Assembly: GCF_044594925.1 (NCBI RefSeq)
Contig: NZ_CP138991.1
Span: 2,666,001 to 2,730,000, forward strand
Source: Maribacter sp044594925
GTDB taxonomy: Bacteria > Bacteroidota > Bacteroidia > Flavobacteriales > Flavobacteriaceae
DNA: 64,000 nt
Reading direction: 5' to 3'
Position numbers and translations under genes: made by a program. Each line of letters begins with the position of its first letter. The first letter of the stretch is position 1. Shown one piece after another: positions 19,201 through 27,902 of the stretch. The notes below the pieces were generated by a model, which worked only from the letters and a program-made list of their open reading frames with translations, was not told the DNA's origin and did no database searches.

Positions 19201-20430
19201 ACCCTCTTTTAAACCCTTATAGATAGAACCAGAACTACCATATACGTTAGTAATTTTTTTTGTTTGGGTGTCCAGGATATCAATACGGTTATTAGCTTGG
19301 GTAATCCAAAGGTTGCCATTTTCAGTTTTAGCGAAAGCCCTTATATCATTGGCTTGGATTCTTCTATCGGCATCCTCGTTTAAAATAGATTTGAACTTTT
19401 TGTAATGTTCATCAAAGAAGCCAAGCCCGTTTTCATAGTATCCTAACCAAAGTCTATTTTCTCCATCGAATAATATGGACCAAACGGAATTTGAACTTAT
19501 ACTGCGAACATCCCGAACATCTTGCCTATAATGTTTAACTATAGTACCCGTAAGGTCTAAAATAACCAGTCCTTCATTTTCAACAGCTACAAACACATGG
19601 TCCATGCCACTAGTAATAGCCATAGTGGTACTTTCTACAATAGCTAACTTTGTGAAAGATGTCCTTACCTTTTTTAAATCAGCCATAAACACCCCACTTC
19701 TTAAAGTACCTATCCAAAGGTTTTCTCTTTTATCAAGGTGTAGTTTTGTGATATGAGGGACGTTATTAAGGTTAGAAATTGATAAATCCTGTATCTCTCC
19801 TCTGTTTAAATAATGTTCTAATTTAAGCCCTTGGTTCGTTGCTATATACAAATTTCCCTTTGTAGAATACTGTAGGTCCAATATAGGAACTCCGCTTAAT
19901 CCATAATTTTTTATAGATGCATTCTCACCATCAACCTCCTTGATACCATCATAAGTACCGATAAGTAATTTTCCTTTATACTCGGCAAAACACAACACAC
20001 TCGTATAGTTCTCGCTCTTTAAATTCCCCACTCTTGTTTCAATTCTTACAAAAGAGTTCTGTCTATCATCGTAGCTACTTAAACCTGCATCTGTACCTAT
20101 CCATAATCTCCCAGAACTATCTAGGAATAAGGAGCTAATAGAATTACTATTTATGCTATTCTCATCCGTTAAATCGTGACCATAATACGTATAGGATAGA
20201 CCATTAAACTTATATAGCCCCGCGCCATCCGTTCCTATCCAGATAAATCCGAATTTATCTTTGACCATAGTAGTTATGGGGCGTTGAAAAATATTCTCCT
20301 TGACCACATTAAATTCTAAAGCATTGAAGTCAATTTGAGAAGCGACTTCTCTTGAATTTATCAAAAAAGCTAATAGAAATATAAGCTGTAAAACCTTGGA
20401 GTATTTTATTTTAACCTTTACCATTCCCAA
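16297..20430 (-). CDS. Hybrid two-component system sensor/regulator (HTCS)
   Basis: A one-protein sensor that detects an oligosaccharide in the periplasm and activates the locus (1377 residues). The signal peptide is at about 1-32. Two sets of beta-propeller repeats follow (FIWIGTDGAGLYKF, LWIGTDAGLSSY, WLGYYENGLGFF and others). A Y_Y_Y domain leads to a transmembrane helix at about 800-825. The histidine kinase has H859 in NISHEFRTPLTL and a HATPase with KDNGPGID and GIGLEMVKSF. The receiver has D1181 in IIITDVIMPLMDG. A C-terminal AraC-type HTH pair (about 1275-1377) includes SRSQVYRKIKSLTG and VGFLSASYFTVCYKK. All phosphorelay residues are present. Confidence 0.96.
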   Translation of the reverse strand: MGMVKVKIKYSKVLQLIFLLAFLINSREVASQIDFNALEFNVVKENIFQRPITTMVKDKFGFIWIGTDGAGLYKFNGLSYTYYGHDLTDENSINSNSISSLFLDSSGRLWIGTDAGLSSYDDRQNSFVRIETRVGNLKSENYTSVLCFAEYKGKLLIGTYDGIKEVDGENASIKNYGLSGVPILDLQYSTKGNLYIATNQGLKLEHYLNRGEIQDLSISNLNNVPHITKLHLDKRENLWIGTLRSGVFMADLKKVRTSFTKLAIVESTTMAITSGMDHVFVAVENEGLVILDLTGTIVKHYRQDVRDVRSISSNSVWSILFDGENRLWLGYYENGLGFFDEHYKKFKSILNEDADRRIQANDIRAFAKTENGNLWITQANNRIDILDTQTKKITNVYGSSGSIYKGLKEGIYLEDVFADSKGNIWLATWGEGIYLLKKGGKTFINFTSENTSGALTTNKIHCFTEDAFGRVWIGSFLKGVFYLDPKTNQIKAPSSESYKNSGIAERDVRVIHHDSNGNIWIGTSSGLYHIEMSNENDFKVIAHGNAISSKFGGHPSSNRILDIYETQDGTVWCGTNGGGLYSYNKDRQNFERLALDNYDLTYVNAIYEPIKNELWLSSKQGILRVNRTTGKVEKFTTHDGLLENYLIDRAFIMDNNNTLYLGTKKGINYIAPQDIAYNPHLAKPYLKDVKLFNRKIDKKDSINALHWTPESNSITLRHNQNILTIDYAAIAYTRPEKNQYAYYLEGFEETWNYVDSKTSATYTNLASGEYTFKLKASNNDNKWNEASVILQIQVLPPWWKTVWAYLLYLLLFSLVVFSGMYLYKKRINEINTFRLEREGRKQKVELQKQKLQFFTNISHEFRTPLTLIINPIQELIDSKETTISKATTQKYHIINKNAERLSRLINELMDFRKLQSNKFRLQVDEFNLVENTKNILSFFNEESKRRAIRLDLKYTKKNLNIWADKGILEKVLFNLLSNAFKVTPNEGKIQVRIGEIDKKILPLISAEKQIPVVEIRIKDNGPGIDQKDYKKIFKRFYQVSELNKSYYGSTGIGLEMVKSFVELHKGTVEVESELGKGSIFKIVLPYGKTFFQDSQLLESDEPLQEITTKGVLKSKPEVYAIEDILSKKEVKKKLLIAEDNVDLQDYLVSILEQDYEIILASDGQEAWLRTMEHRPDIIITDVIMPLMDGIVFSEKIKKDPTLNHIPIVILTAKDLAEDRIKGREAGAEAYLVKPFNTKELKVVLEQLLLKNNRLFHQSATTGLPEINTKETDFNDQFIQNVVDYIQKNIENTSLNVEKLSSHLCLSRSQVYRKIKSLTGLSPIEFIRRVRLEKSRTLFQNDKNLNVSEVAHKVGFLSASYFTVCYKKQFGELPKGRK

Positions 20431-20594
20431 TTCAATTAGCTTGTCAATTAAAGGTATTTCGAATCTAATAAAAATAAAATTTGTAGCATTTTAGGCTTCA
20501 AATGTTGCAAACACCTTTCTTAAGAATGTCAATAAGCGCTTCTAAGAAAGTAAAAAGTTATATTGTATTCATTATATCTAAAATAAACCAAACT

Positions 20595-23234
20595 ATGAAA
20601 TTTTTTACGGTACGATTAGTCTTTTTCGTAACAGTCCTATCCTTCCTAGCCTCTTGCGATAGAGACAGAGGGTTTGATGCCATTTTAAATGAAGGTCCGG
20701 CACCCAGCGAAGTGCAGGCAAATATCGTCTTTGAAAATGATGAAGCTCCATTTTTAGTAACCATTACTCCTACTGCAAAAGGAGCAACTGCGTTTGAGGT
20801 CTTGTCCGGTATTCCTGGAGAAGCACCAGTCGCGATTGGGTTACAACAAGCAATTAGCTTTACTTATCCGGAGGCAGAAGAAAACTTTTTTGTTACACTT
20901 AGGGCAATAGCTCCAAATGGCCGCATAACAGAAGAAACGTTTGAAGTTGTGCCACCAGCAGACCCATGTACACAGATATTCAGTGCGCCCGTAACCTTTG
21001 ATAGCGGTAATGAACCAGCATTCTTTTTTGGGTTTAATGGCGCTGAGGTAGAAGTTGTTCCTAACCCAGACCCTTCTGGTGCAAATACAGAAGATTCTAA
21101 TGTATTGCAGATAACACAAGATGGCGGTGGTAATTTTGATGGATTTGGAGTTCAAATGACTGGCCCCGCATTATTTACCTCGACAGATAAAGTGGTGCGA
21201 TTAAATTTCTGGTCAGATGTAGAACTACCTATTAGACTAACGGTACAACAAGACCCTAATAATACAACAGAGCGTGAAGCAGAAGTAAATTTAATCCACA
21301 CAGGAACCGGATGGGAAGAGCTTCGTTTTGACTTTGCTAATGCCATAGCAGGTTTTACCGGTAATCCTGATGGTGCTCTAGGAATTGCCGATGGTGCAAG
21401 TTTTGTGCCTACCGGAGACTACATTAGATTTCAAATGTTTATAAGCCCTGGTGATGACGTGGCAGGAACATTTTTCTTGGACAATGTTGGTATTTGTGAA
21501 GGTGGTGGTGTGGCGCCTCCTGAAGAACCAATGGAGGAAGAAATGGAGGCCTGTGCTAGAATTTTTGACGCCCCAATTACATTTGAGAACGGCGAAGAAT
21601 TTTTCGGATTCAACGGTGTTGATGTCCAAGTAGTACCAAATCCTGATGTATCTGGTGCTAATCCCAATGCTACCAACGTACTGGAAATCGTACAGGATGG
21701 CGGGGGTAATTTTGATGGTTTTGGAACCGTATTAGAAACCCCAGTAGATTTTAGTGGTGAAGACAAAATAGTACGAGCGCTCATATGGTCTACTTCCGCC
21801 GTGACCTTTAGATTAAATATGCAGCAAAATCCTACGAATAACGAAACAGAACGCGAAGTTGAAGTTGCCGCAGCTCATGGCGGAACGGGATGGGAAGAAC
21901 TTCTTTTTGATTTTGCCAATGGATTAGCAGGATTTGTTGACACAGGTGAAGTATTAGGTGTTGCTACTGGGGCGCCTTTTGTGCCCACAGGTCAGTACAA
22001 TCAGCCTACCTTCTTTATAGCACCCGGAGAAGACGTTTCCGGAACATTTTATCTAGACAACCTTGGTGCATGCCCAGGAGACGATACCACTTCGTCGGAT
22101 AACCCTATGGATGAGGAAGAAGAGGAAATGGACACCTGCGTTTCAATTTTCGATAGTCCTATTACTTTGGAGAATGGTGAAGAGTTTTTTGGGTTTAATG
22201 GTGTAACCGTACAGGTGGTGCAAAACCCAGACCAGTCAGGAGCAAATCCGAACGCCACTAATGTTTTGGAAGTAGTCCAAGATGGAGGAGGTAATTTTGA
22301 CGGATTCGGCACCGTACTGTCAACTCCTCTAGATTTCAGTAATGAGAATAAAATGGTAAGTGTCTTGGTGTGGTCGACTACTTCCGTAACCTTTAGGTTA
22401 AATATGCAACAAAACCCTACCAATAATGAAACAGAAAGAGAAGTAGAAGTTGGTGTGCAACATGGTGGAACCGGATGGGAAGAACTAACCTTTGATTTTG
22501 CTAATGCGGTCGCAGCTTTTGCTAACGGAGGTGAAGCTTTAGGAATAGCAAATGGTGAAGCTTTTGCCCCAACGGGGCAATACAATCAACCTACTTTCTT
22601 TATAGCTCCTGGTGAGGACGTATCGGGAACGTTCTACATAGACAACCTTGGAGCATGTCCTGGTGATGATACCAGTGCATCAGAAGAGGAAGAGGAAACG
22701 GATCCATGCGCTGCTATTTTTGGAAGTCCGTTGACTTTTGAAAATGGGGAAGAATTTTTTGGATTTAATGGAGTAACGGTTCAAGTAGTTCCTAATCCAG
22801 ATCAGACGGGTGCAAATCCAAATGCAACCAATGTTCTAGAGGTAGTACAGGATGGCGGTGGCAATTTTGATGGATTTGGCACAGTACTTTCTACCCCTGC
22901 TGATTTTAGTGCTGAAAACAAGGTGGTGAGAGTTCTGGTTTGGTCTAGCGCCGCAGTGACCTTTAGACTGAATATGCAACAAAACCCCAACAATAATGAA
23001 ACGGAACGAGAAGTAGAAGTTGGTGTAGCGCATGGCGGAACAGGATGGGAAGAACTTAGATTCGATTTTTCCACTGCAGTAGCAGGTTTTGCTGACGGAG
23101 GAGCATTAGGCATTGACACCGGAGCGCCTTTTGCACCCACAGGACAATACAACCAGCCTACCTTCTTTATAGCACCAGGTGAAGATGTTTCTGGGACATT
23201 CTATATTGATAACCTCGGGTCTTGTCCGGAATAA
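20595..23234 (+). CDS. Lipoprotein with PKD-like domain and four jelly-roll repeats, candidate surface glycan-binding protein
   Basis: Probably a surface glycan-binding protein filling the SusE/SGBP role. The frame opens at 20502, but the ATG at 20595 gives a clean lipoprotein signal (LASC, C21; 879 residues). A PKD-like domain with VTITPTAKGATAFEV follows. Then four units of about 173-177 residues run head to tail (20967-21497, 21552-22073, 22137-22658, 22707-23225). Each is bracketed by one Cys near its start and one at its end, and shares FFGFNG, NPD, VQDGGGNFDGFG, HGGTGWEEL and APGEDVSGTFY. Units 2-4 are close; unit 1 is diverged. Acidic linkers join them. The gene is divergent from the HTCS gene and precedes GH10. 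No catalytic motif is seen. Confidence 0.75.
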   Translation: MKFFTVRLVFFVTVLSFLASCDRDRGFDAILNEGPAPSEVQANIVFENDEAPFLVTITPTAKGATAFEVLSGIPGEAPVAIGLQQAISFTYPEAEENFFVTLRAIAPNGRITEETFEVVPPADPCTQIFSAPVTFDSGNEPAFFFGFNGAEVEVVPNPDPSGANTEDSNVLQITQDGGGNFDGFGVQMTGPALFTSTDKVVRLNFWSDVELPIRLTVQQDPNNTTEREAEVNLIHTGTGWEELRFDFANAIAGFTGNPDGALGIADGASFVPTGDYIRFQMFISPGDDVAGTFFLDNVGICEGGGVAPPEEPMEEEMEACARIFDAPITFENGEEFFGFNGVDVQVVPNPDVSGANPNATNVLEIVQDGGGNFDGFGTVLETPVDFSGEDKIVRALIWSTSAVTFRLNMQQNPTNNETEREVEVAAAHGGTGWEELLFDFANGLAGFVDTGEVLGVATGAPFVPTGQYNQPTFFIAPGEDVSGTFYLDNLGACPGDDTTSSDNPMDEEEEEMDTCVSIFDSPITLENGEEFFGFNGVTVQVVQNPDQSGANPNATNVLEVVQDGGGNFDGFGTVLSTPLDFSNENKMVSVLVWSTTSVTFRLNMQQNPTNNETEREVEVGVQHGGTGWEELTFDFANAVAAFANGGEALGIANGEAFAPTGQYNQPTFFIAPGEDVSGTFYIDNLGACPGDDTSASEEEEETDPCAAIFGSPLTFENGEEFFGFNGVTVQVVPNPDQTGANPNATNVLEVVQDGGGNFDGFGTVLSTPADFSAENKVVRVLVWSSAAVTFRLNMQQNPNNNETEREVEVGVAHGGTGWEELRFDFSTAVAGFADGGALGIDTGAPFAPTGQYNQPTFFIAPGEDVSGTFYIDNLGSCPE
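20967..23225 (+). repeat. Four tandem domain-encoding repeats
   Basis: Cysteine-to-cysteine units of 531, 522, 522 and 519 bp lie at 20967, 21552, 22137 and 22707. The spacings are 585, 585 and 570 bp, with acidic linker codons between. Protein identity is high between units 2-4 but DNA has drifted, so the expansion is not very recent. Confidence 0.85.
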
Positions 23235-23270
23235 AATTAAACATTGACAATTAACTTTATATAAAATTAA

Positions 23271-23303
23271 AAGGGTGAGCTATTACTAAATTAACTCACC
23301 CTT
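23271..23303 (+). terminator. Probable terminator after the jelly-roll lipoprotein gene
   Basis: AAGGGTGAG pairs with CTCACCCTT (perfect 9 bp) over a 15-nt loop. The following T run is weak, so termination may be partial and allow read-through into GH10. Confidence 0.5.
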
Positions 23304-23338
23304 TAACTTAAAACGCCAATAATCCTTTTTTGCCTCTA

Positions 23339-23361
23339 ATACCATTACACCAAATCGGTAT
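23339..23361. promoter_or_regulatory. Inverted repeat upstream of GH10
   Basis: ATACC and GGTAT are separated by 13 bp, 40 bp before the GH10 start. A regulator site is possible, but there is no supporting second copy. Confidence 0.2.
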
Positions 23362-23401
23362 GAAACATTACTATGCAATACTTTAAAAGATAGATACAAT
23401 C

Positions 23402-25045
23402 ATGAATATTACAATGGCTAAGGTAATGCTCTCGACTATTCTAGTTTTTCTCATGCAATTGACTTTTGCTCAACAAGAAACTACCTATTTAATTACCGAT
23501 TTTGACGGAGGGGGCATATTACCCAATGAGTGGCAATCTTATGGTGATTTAGGTTCACATGGGGTTGTTAGTGCTAAGCCGAATAGTGATGGCAAATTCT
23601 ACGAACAAATCTGGAACGGCAAAAAAGACGAAGGTTACATTGTAAGCCAATCCGATATCACGTTCAGGATTATCCCAAAAAAGAAACTGAAAGAAAAAAC
23701 TATAACCAATGTTTTCCTCAGAATGGACATTAATTGTGGAGGAGCACCTGGCACAAAAATAAATATTGTTCTAGTGGATGGACCTAACGATTGCTGCACC
23801 AACGATGTAAATTGGCAGTATTCCTTTGTGAAGAACACTTGTGAATGGGAAACCATCGAAATAAATTTAGCTGAATTCGGCTATGCCTATGACCCGAACA
23901 ATCACGAAAAAAGCATTGATATTACAAAAGTTGGAAGAGTTAAAATAGGTGTGGATATTTTTTCCGGCACTGAAAGGCAAATCGTTCAATTTGATAATGT
24001 TGCGCTAGTCGTAAAGGACAAAGTAGAAGTTACCGGGTATGATGATAGTACAAGTATACCGGAAAATTCAAGACTAAAAAGTACCGCAAAAGATTTTTTA
24101 GTAGGTATAGCGGTAAATCCGTCACGGGTACAAGACACTGATTACAGTGCTTTGTATACCAAGGAATTTAATAGCGTTACAGCAGAGAATGCCATGAAGA
24201 TGAGAAGTATCTTCAAAGGCATAGATGAAGAAGGAAATCTTAGTTTGGATTGGACAAATTCTGACCTCATCGTGGATTTCGCACAAGCCAATGACATGAA
24301 CATTCATGGGCACACACTAGTATGGCATGAGAGCACGCCTGACTTTTTAAAGACTTTTGAGGGAACCAATCAAGAATTTGAGTCCATCATAGAGAAATAC
24401 ATCACAGCTGTAGTAACACGATATAAAGGTAAAATTGATTCTTGGGATGTCGTAAATGAGGCTATTGCAGATGGCACTTCAGATTTTAGAGAATCCGTAT
24501 TCCTAGAACGTATGGGGACGGATTACGTAAAAAAATGTTTCCAATTCGCAAGAAATGCGGACAAAGAGGTAAAATTGTTCTACAATGATTATAATTTAGT
24601 TTTCGATTCGAAAAAACAAAAAGGAGCTTTTGCAATTGTTGATGACTTAATCAATAGTAGCTTAATTGATGGGATAGGATATCAAATGCATATTGATTAT
24701 AATTTTCCGAACAAACTCGCCTTGAAAACGGCAACAGACCTCATTGTAGACCGGAAGCTTTTGGTTCATTTTTCAGAATTGGATGTAAAAACGAACCCTA
24801 AAGGAAGTATTAAAGAGTTTTCCGAAAAAAGAGATATGGAGCAGGCTCAAAAAGTCTATGAAGTAGTAGAGGTTTACAATGCCATTCCTAATGAATACAA
24901 ATATGCCTTAACAATTTGGGGACTTAAGGATGATGACTCCTGGGTTACGCCACGTTACGGTTTTCCGGATTGGCCATTGTTATTTGACAGCTCATTTGGC
25001 AAAAAGAAGGCTTATTCGGCTTTTATACAGGCATTACAAAACTAA
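23402..25045 (+). CDS. GH10 endo-beta-1,4-xylanase with N-terminal CBM-like domain
   Basis: A secreted endo-xylanase (547 residues) that cuts internal beta-1,4 bonds of xylan, or of mixed-linkage xylan. The signal peptide ends near LTFAQQ. Residues about 27-205 form a beta-sandwich resembling carbohydrate-binding modules (DFDGGG, YIVSQSDI, VQFDNVALVVKD). A short linker leads to the GH10 barrel. It shows FNSVTAENAMKM and HGHTLVWHESTPDF, the acid/base E353 in WDVVNEAIADG, and the nucleophile E459 in HFSELDVKT. It closes with TIWGLKDDDSWV, the usual aromatic -1 subsite region. It has no lipobox, unlike its neighbours, and lies upstream of GH3. Confidence 0.95.
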   Translation: MNITMAKVMLSTILVFLMQLTFAQQETTYLITDFDGGGILPNEWQSYGDLGSHGVVSAKPNSDGKFYEQIWNGKKDEGYIVSQSDITFRIIPKKKLKEKTITNVFLRMDINCGGAPGTKINIVLVDGPNDCCTNDVNWQYSFVKNTCEWETIEINLAEFGYAYDPNNHEKSIDITKVGRVKIGVDIFSGTERQIVQFDNVALVVKDKVEVTGYDDSTSIPENSRLKSTAKDFLVGIAVNPSRVQDTDYSALYTKEFNSVTAENAMKMRSIFKGIDEEGNLSLDWTNSDLIVDFAQANDMNIHGHTLVWHESTPDFLKTFEGTNQEFESIIEKYITAVVTRYKGKIDSWDVVNEAIADGTSDFRESVFLERMGTDYVKKCFQFARNADKEVKLFYNDYNLVFDSKKQKGAFAIVDDLINSSLIDGIGYQMHIDYNFPNKLALKTATDLIVDRKLLVHFSELDVKTNPKGSIKEFSEKRDMEQAQKVYEVVEVYNAIPNEYKYALTIWGLKDDDSWVTPRYGFPDWPLLFDSSFGKKKAYSAFIQALQN

Positions 25046-25116
25046 TTCAAGTACAGCGTAACACCATGCCATCAAAAACATACTTCTAAATATTTAAATC
25101 TAAACCATCTAATTTC

Positions 25117-27768
25117 ATGAACCATTTAAAGTATATACTGCGGGTACTGTTCCTATTTCTATTTCTTGCAGGTTGTTCAGAATCCAAAAATAATAGCACG
25201 GAAAACCAAACGTACGAAAAGCCCAATTTTGAGGAGCAGGCCAAAGACCTAGTTGCTCAAATGACTTTAGAGGAAAAGGTATCTCAAATGCATTACGAGT
25301 CTCCCGGCATTCCTCGATTAAATATTCCTGAATACAATTGGTGGAACGAGTGTTTGCACGGCGTGGGCAGAGCTGGTAAAGCAACGGTATATCCACAAGC
25401 AATAGGATTAGCGGCTACATTTGACACGGATAACATGTCTAAGATTTCGACTATAATTTCTGATGAAGCTCGCGCTAAGCATCATGACTTTGCATCTCGT
25501 GGAAAAAGAGGAATCTATCAGGGACTAACCTATTGGACCCCCAATATTAATATTTTTCGTGACCCAAGATGGGGTCGCGGCATGGAAACCTATGGCGAAG
25601 ACCCTTATTTGGCCGGAGAAATGGCCGTTAAATTTATAAAAGGTTTACAAGGAGATGACCCTAATTATCTAAAACTCGTAGCAACTGCAAAGCATTTTGC
25701 GGTACACAGTGGGCCAGAAGCAGATAGGCATCGGTTCAATGCCGTTCCAAGTCCTCAAGATTTTTTAAATACCTATAGTCCTCATTTTGAAAAAGTAGTA
25801 AAAGAAGCGGGTGTTTACTCTATTATGTGTGCTTACAACAGTTATAACGGCCAACCTTGTTGTGGAAATCAAGAACTGAGCAATTTATTGCGTAGCGAGT
25901 GGGGTTTTGACGGTTACATTGTGTCCGATTGTTGGGCTATTCGAGATTTTTATGATGACAATGCGCATGACATAAGCGCGGACGCAAAAGAAGCATCAGC
26001 CGTAGCGGTTAAGGCGGGGACAGATTTAAATTGTGGAAGCTCTTACCCAGCCTTGGTAAAGGCAGTTGAAGATGGTTTGATAAGCGAAGCAGAACTAGAT
26101 GTGTCTTTAAAAAGATTAATGGTTGCCCGCTTAAAATTAGGATTATTGGCCCCTGAAGGAACGGTAAAATATGCCGATATACCCTATAGTGTAGTAGATT
26201 CAGAAGAACATAGAGAATCTGCACTAGAAACCGCACGTAAATCTATGGTGCTCTTAAAAAATGAGAATAAACTCCTCCCTTTAGACAAAAATAAGATTAA
26301 AAAAATTGCTGTCATCGGTTCTAATGCTAACGATTTAGAGGTGCTATTAGGTAATTACAATGGATACCCTACAAACCCAGTTACTCCTTTGGAGGGCATC
26401 AAGCAAAAACTGCCCGGAGCTGAAGTTTCCTATGCAATAGGGTGTAAATTGGCAGAAGGTTTACCAGTTTTTGAAGCGATGCCAAAATCTGTTTTATTTA
26501 CAGATAACTCTTTAAAGACAAATGGATTAAAAGGAGAATATTATGGCAACACTTCTTTTGAAGGCACTCCGGCACATACACGTGTGGACAAAACGGTAGA
26601 CTTTACCTGGAGAACTACGCCACCGTTCAAAGACATGAATCCAGACACCTATTCCGTTAAATGGTCCGGAGTACTTTCCGTAGATAAAACTGGAAATTAC
26701 GCACTTGGCGGAGAAGCTTTCTCTTCCATGAAATTATTTTTAGATGACGAATTACTGTTGGAAAGAAACGACGTACATCATCCAAAAAAGATATACGAAT
26801 ATGTAAAGTTACAGGCGGGTAAAAAGTATAAGATACGTTTTGAGTGTGTCCAGAACAATACGGACCATTCTATAATGAGACTACTGTGGGAAGCTCCGAA
26901 TAACAATTTAGAATCAGAAGCGTTGGCTATTGCAAATGACGCAGATGCCGTTATCCTTTGTATGGGGATAAGTCCGCTGTTAGAAGGTGAAGAAATGAAA
27001 GTTAAAGTAGATGGTTTTTCTGGTGGAGACCGTGTACATACTAAACTGCCGAGAACACAATCGGAGTTAATCAAAAAAATTAAGGCGCTAGGAAAGCCAA
27101 CAATTCTAGTCTTGCTGAATGGTAGCGCATTATCAATTAATTGGGAAAACGACAACATACCGGCTATTATAGAAGCTTGGTATCCTGGTCAAGCAGGTGG
27201 TACGGCCATTGCCGATGTTATTTTTGGAGATTATAATCCTTCGGGGAGATTACCGGTAACTTTCTATAAAGATATTAATGATATTCCCGCTTTCAGTGAC
27301 TATAAGATGAAGGGTAAAACCTATCGATACTTTAAAGGAGAACCATTATATGAGTTTGGCTACGGTCTTAGTTATACCAAATTTCAATACAGCAACATTG
27401 AAATACCGAACAACCTAGAAGCAGGCAATGACCTCACCGTAAAGGTTGATGTAGAAAATATAGGGGATTTACAAGGAGAGGAAGTTGTCCAAGTATATGT
27501 GCACAATGCTAACGCGGATGAATTTAATCCTCATAAAACATTAGCCTCATTCGAACGGGTTTCTTTTGCTCCAGGAGAAAAGAAAACCTTGACCTTTACT
27601 ATTGACAAAGAGCAGATGAGTGCTGTAAATAGTGATGGTGAAAAAGTAATGATTCCAGGAAATTATAACATTTCCATTGGCGGCGCACAACCTTCAAAAA
27701 CTCGAATCGAAGAGGGCTCGGTTATAATTCAGGAATTAAATGTTTCAGGGAGTACTGTCAAGATTTAA
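25117..27768 (+). CDS. GH3 beta-xylosidase/beta-glucosidase lipoprotein with PA14 insert
   Basis: An exo-acting glycosidase that releases terminal sugars from oligosaccharides, probably in the periplasm (883 residues). Lipobox LAGC (C20). The GH3 N-terminal barrel starts at MTLEEKVSQM and has WWNECLHGVGRAG, DPRWGRGMETYGEDP and TAKHFAVHSGPE. The nucleophile is D271 in IVSDCWAIRDFY, a form common in beta-xylosidase-like GH3 enzymes. The C-terminal alpha/beta domain is interrupted by a PA14 domain at about 468-600 (LKGEYYGNTSFEG to LLWEAPN), which can shape the substrate pocket. It resumes at VILCMGI and ends with a fibronectin-III-like domain. With GH10 upstream, xylosidase activity is most plausible. 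Confidence 0.92.
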   Translation: MNHLKYILRVLFLFLFLAGCSESKNNSTENQTYEKPNFEEQAKDLVAQMTLEEKVSQMHYESPGIPRLNIPEYNWWNECLHGVGRAGKATVYPQAIGLAATFDTDNMSKISTIISDEARAKHHDFASRGKRGIYQGLTYWTPNINIFRDPRWGRGMETYGEDPYLAGEMAVKFIKGLQGDDPNYLKLVATAKHFAVHSGPEADRHRFNAVPSPQDFLNTYSPHFEKVVKEAGVYSIMCAYNSYNGQPCCGNQELSNLLRSEWGFDGYIVSDCWAIRDFYDDNAHDISADAKEASAVAVKAGTDLNCGSSYPALVKAVEDGLISEAELDVSLKRLMVARLKLGLLAPEGTVKYADIPYSVVDSEEHRESALETARKSMVLLKNENKLLPLDKNKIKKIAVIGSNANDLEVLLGNYNGYPTNPVTPLEGIKQKLPGAEVSYAIGCKLAEGLPVFEAMPKSVLFTDNSLKTNGLKGEYYGNTSFEGTPAHTRVDKTVDFTWRTTPPFKDMNPDTYSVKWSGVLSVDKTGNYALGGEAFSSMKLFLDDELLLERNDVHHPKKIYEYVKLQAGKKYKIRFECVQNNTDHSIMRLLWEAPNNNLESEALAIANDADAVILCMGISPLLEGEEMKVKVDGFSGGDRVHTKLPRTQSELIKKIKALGKPTILVLLNGSALSINWENDNIPAIIEAWYPGQAGGTAIADVIFGDYNPSGRLPVTFYKDINDIPAFSDYKMKGKTYRYFKGEPLYEFGYGLSYTKFQYSNIEIPNNLEAGNDLTVKVDVENIGDLQGEEVVQVYVHNANADEFNPHKTLASFERVSFAPGEKKTLTFTIDKEQMSAVNSDGEKVMIPGNYNISIGGAQPSKTRIEEGSVIIQELNVSGSTVKI

Positions 27769-27902
27769 GAGGTTTCCTTTATCTTTTGAAATTGAAAAAG
27801 CGGTATTATTAAGATGATATGAAAATTGTTGGTAACTAAAGCACCAGCGGTTAAAAACTAAAGAAGAGAGTTATTTTATTATAATAATTAATTAGAGAGC
27901 GT

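Noticed and set aside
22049..23152. Long minus-strand frames opposite the jelly-roll repeats
   Set aside because: They recur in the same register in each repeat, as expected for shadows of a repeated gene, and look like no protein family.
20967..23225. CRISPR-like or satellite repeat
   Set aside because: The repeats are about 520-bp coding units with diverged DNA, not short identical repeats with spacers.
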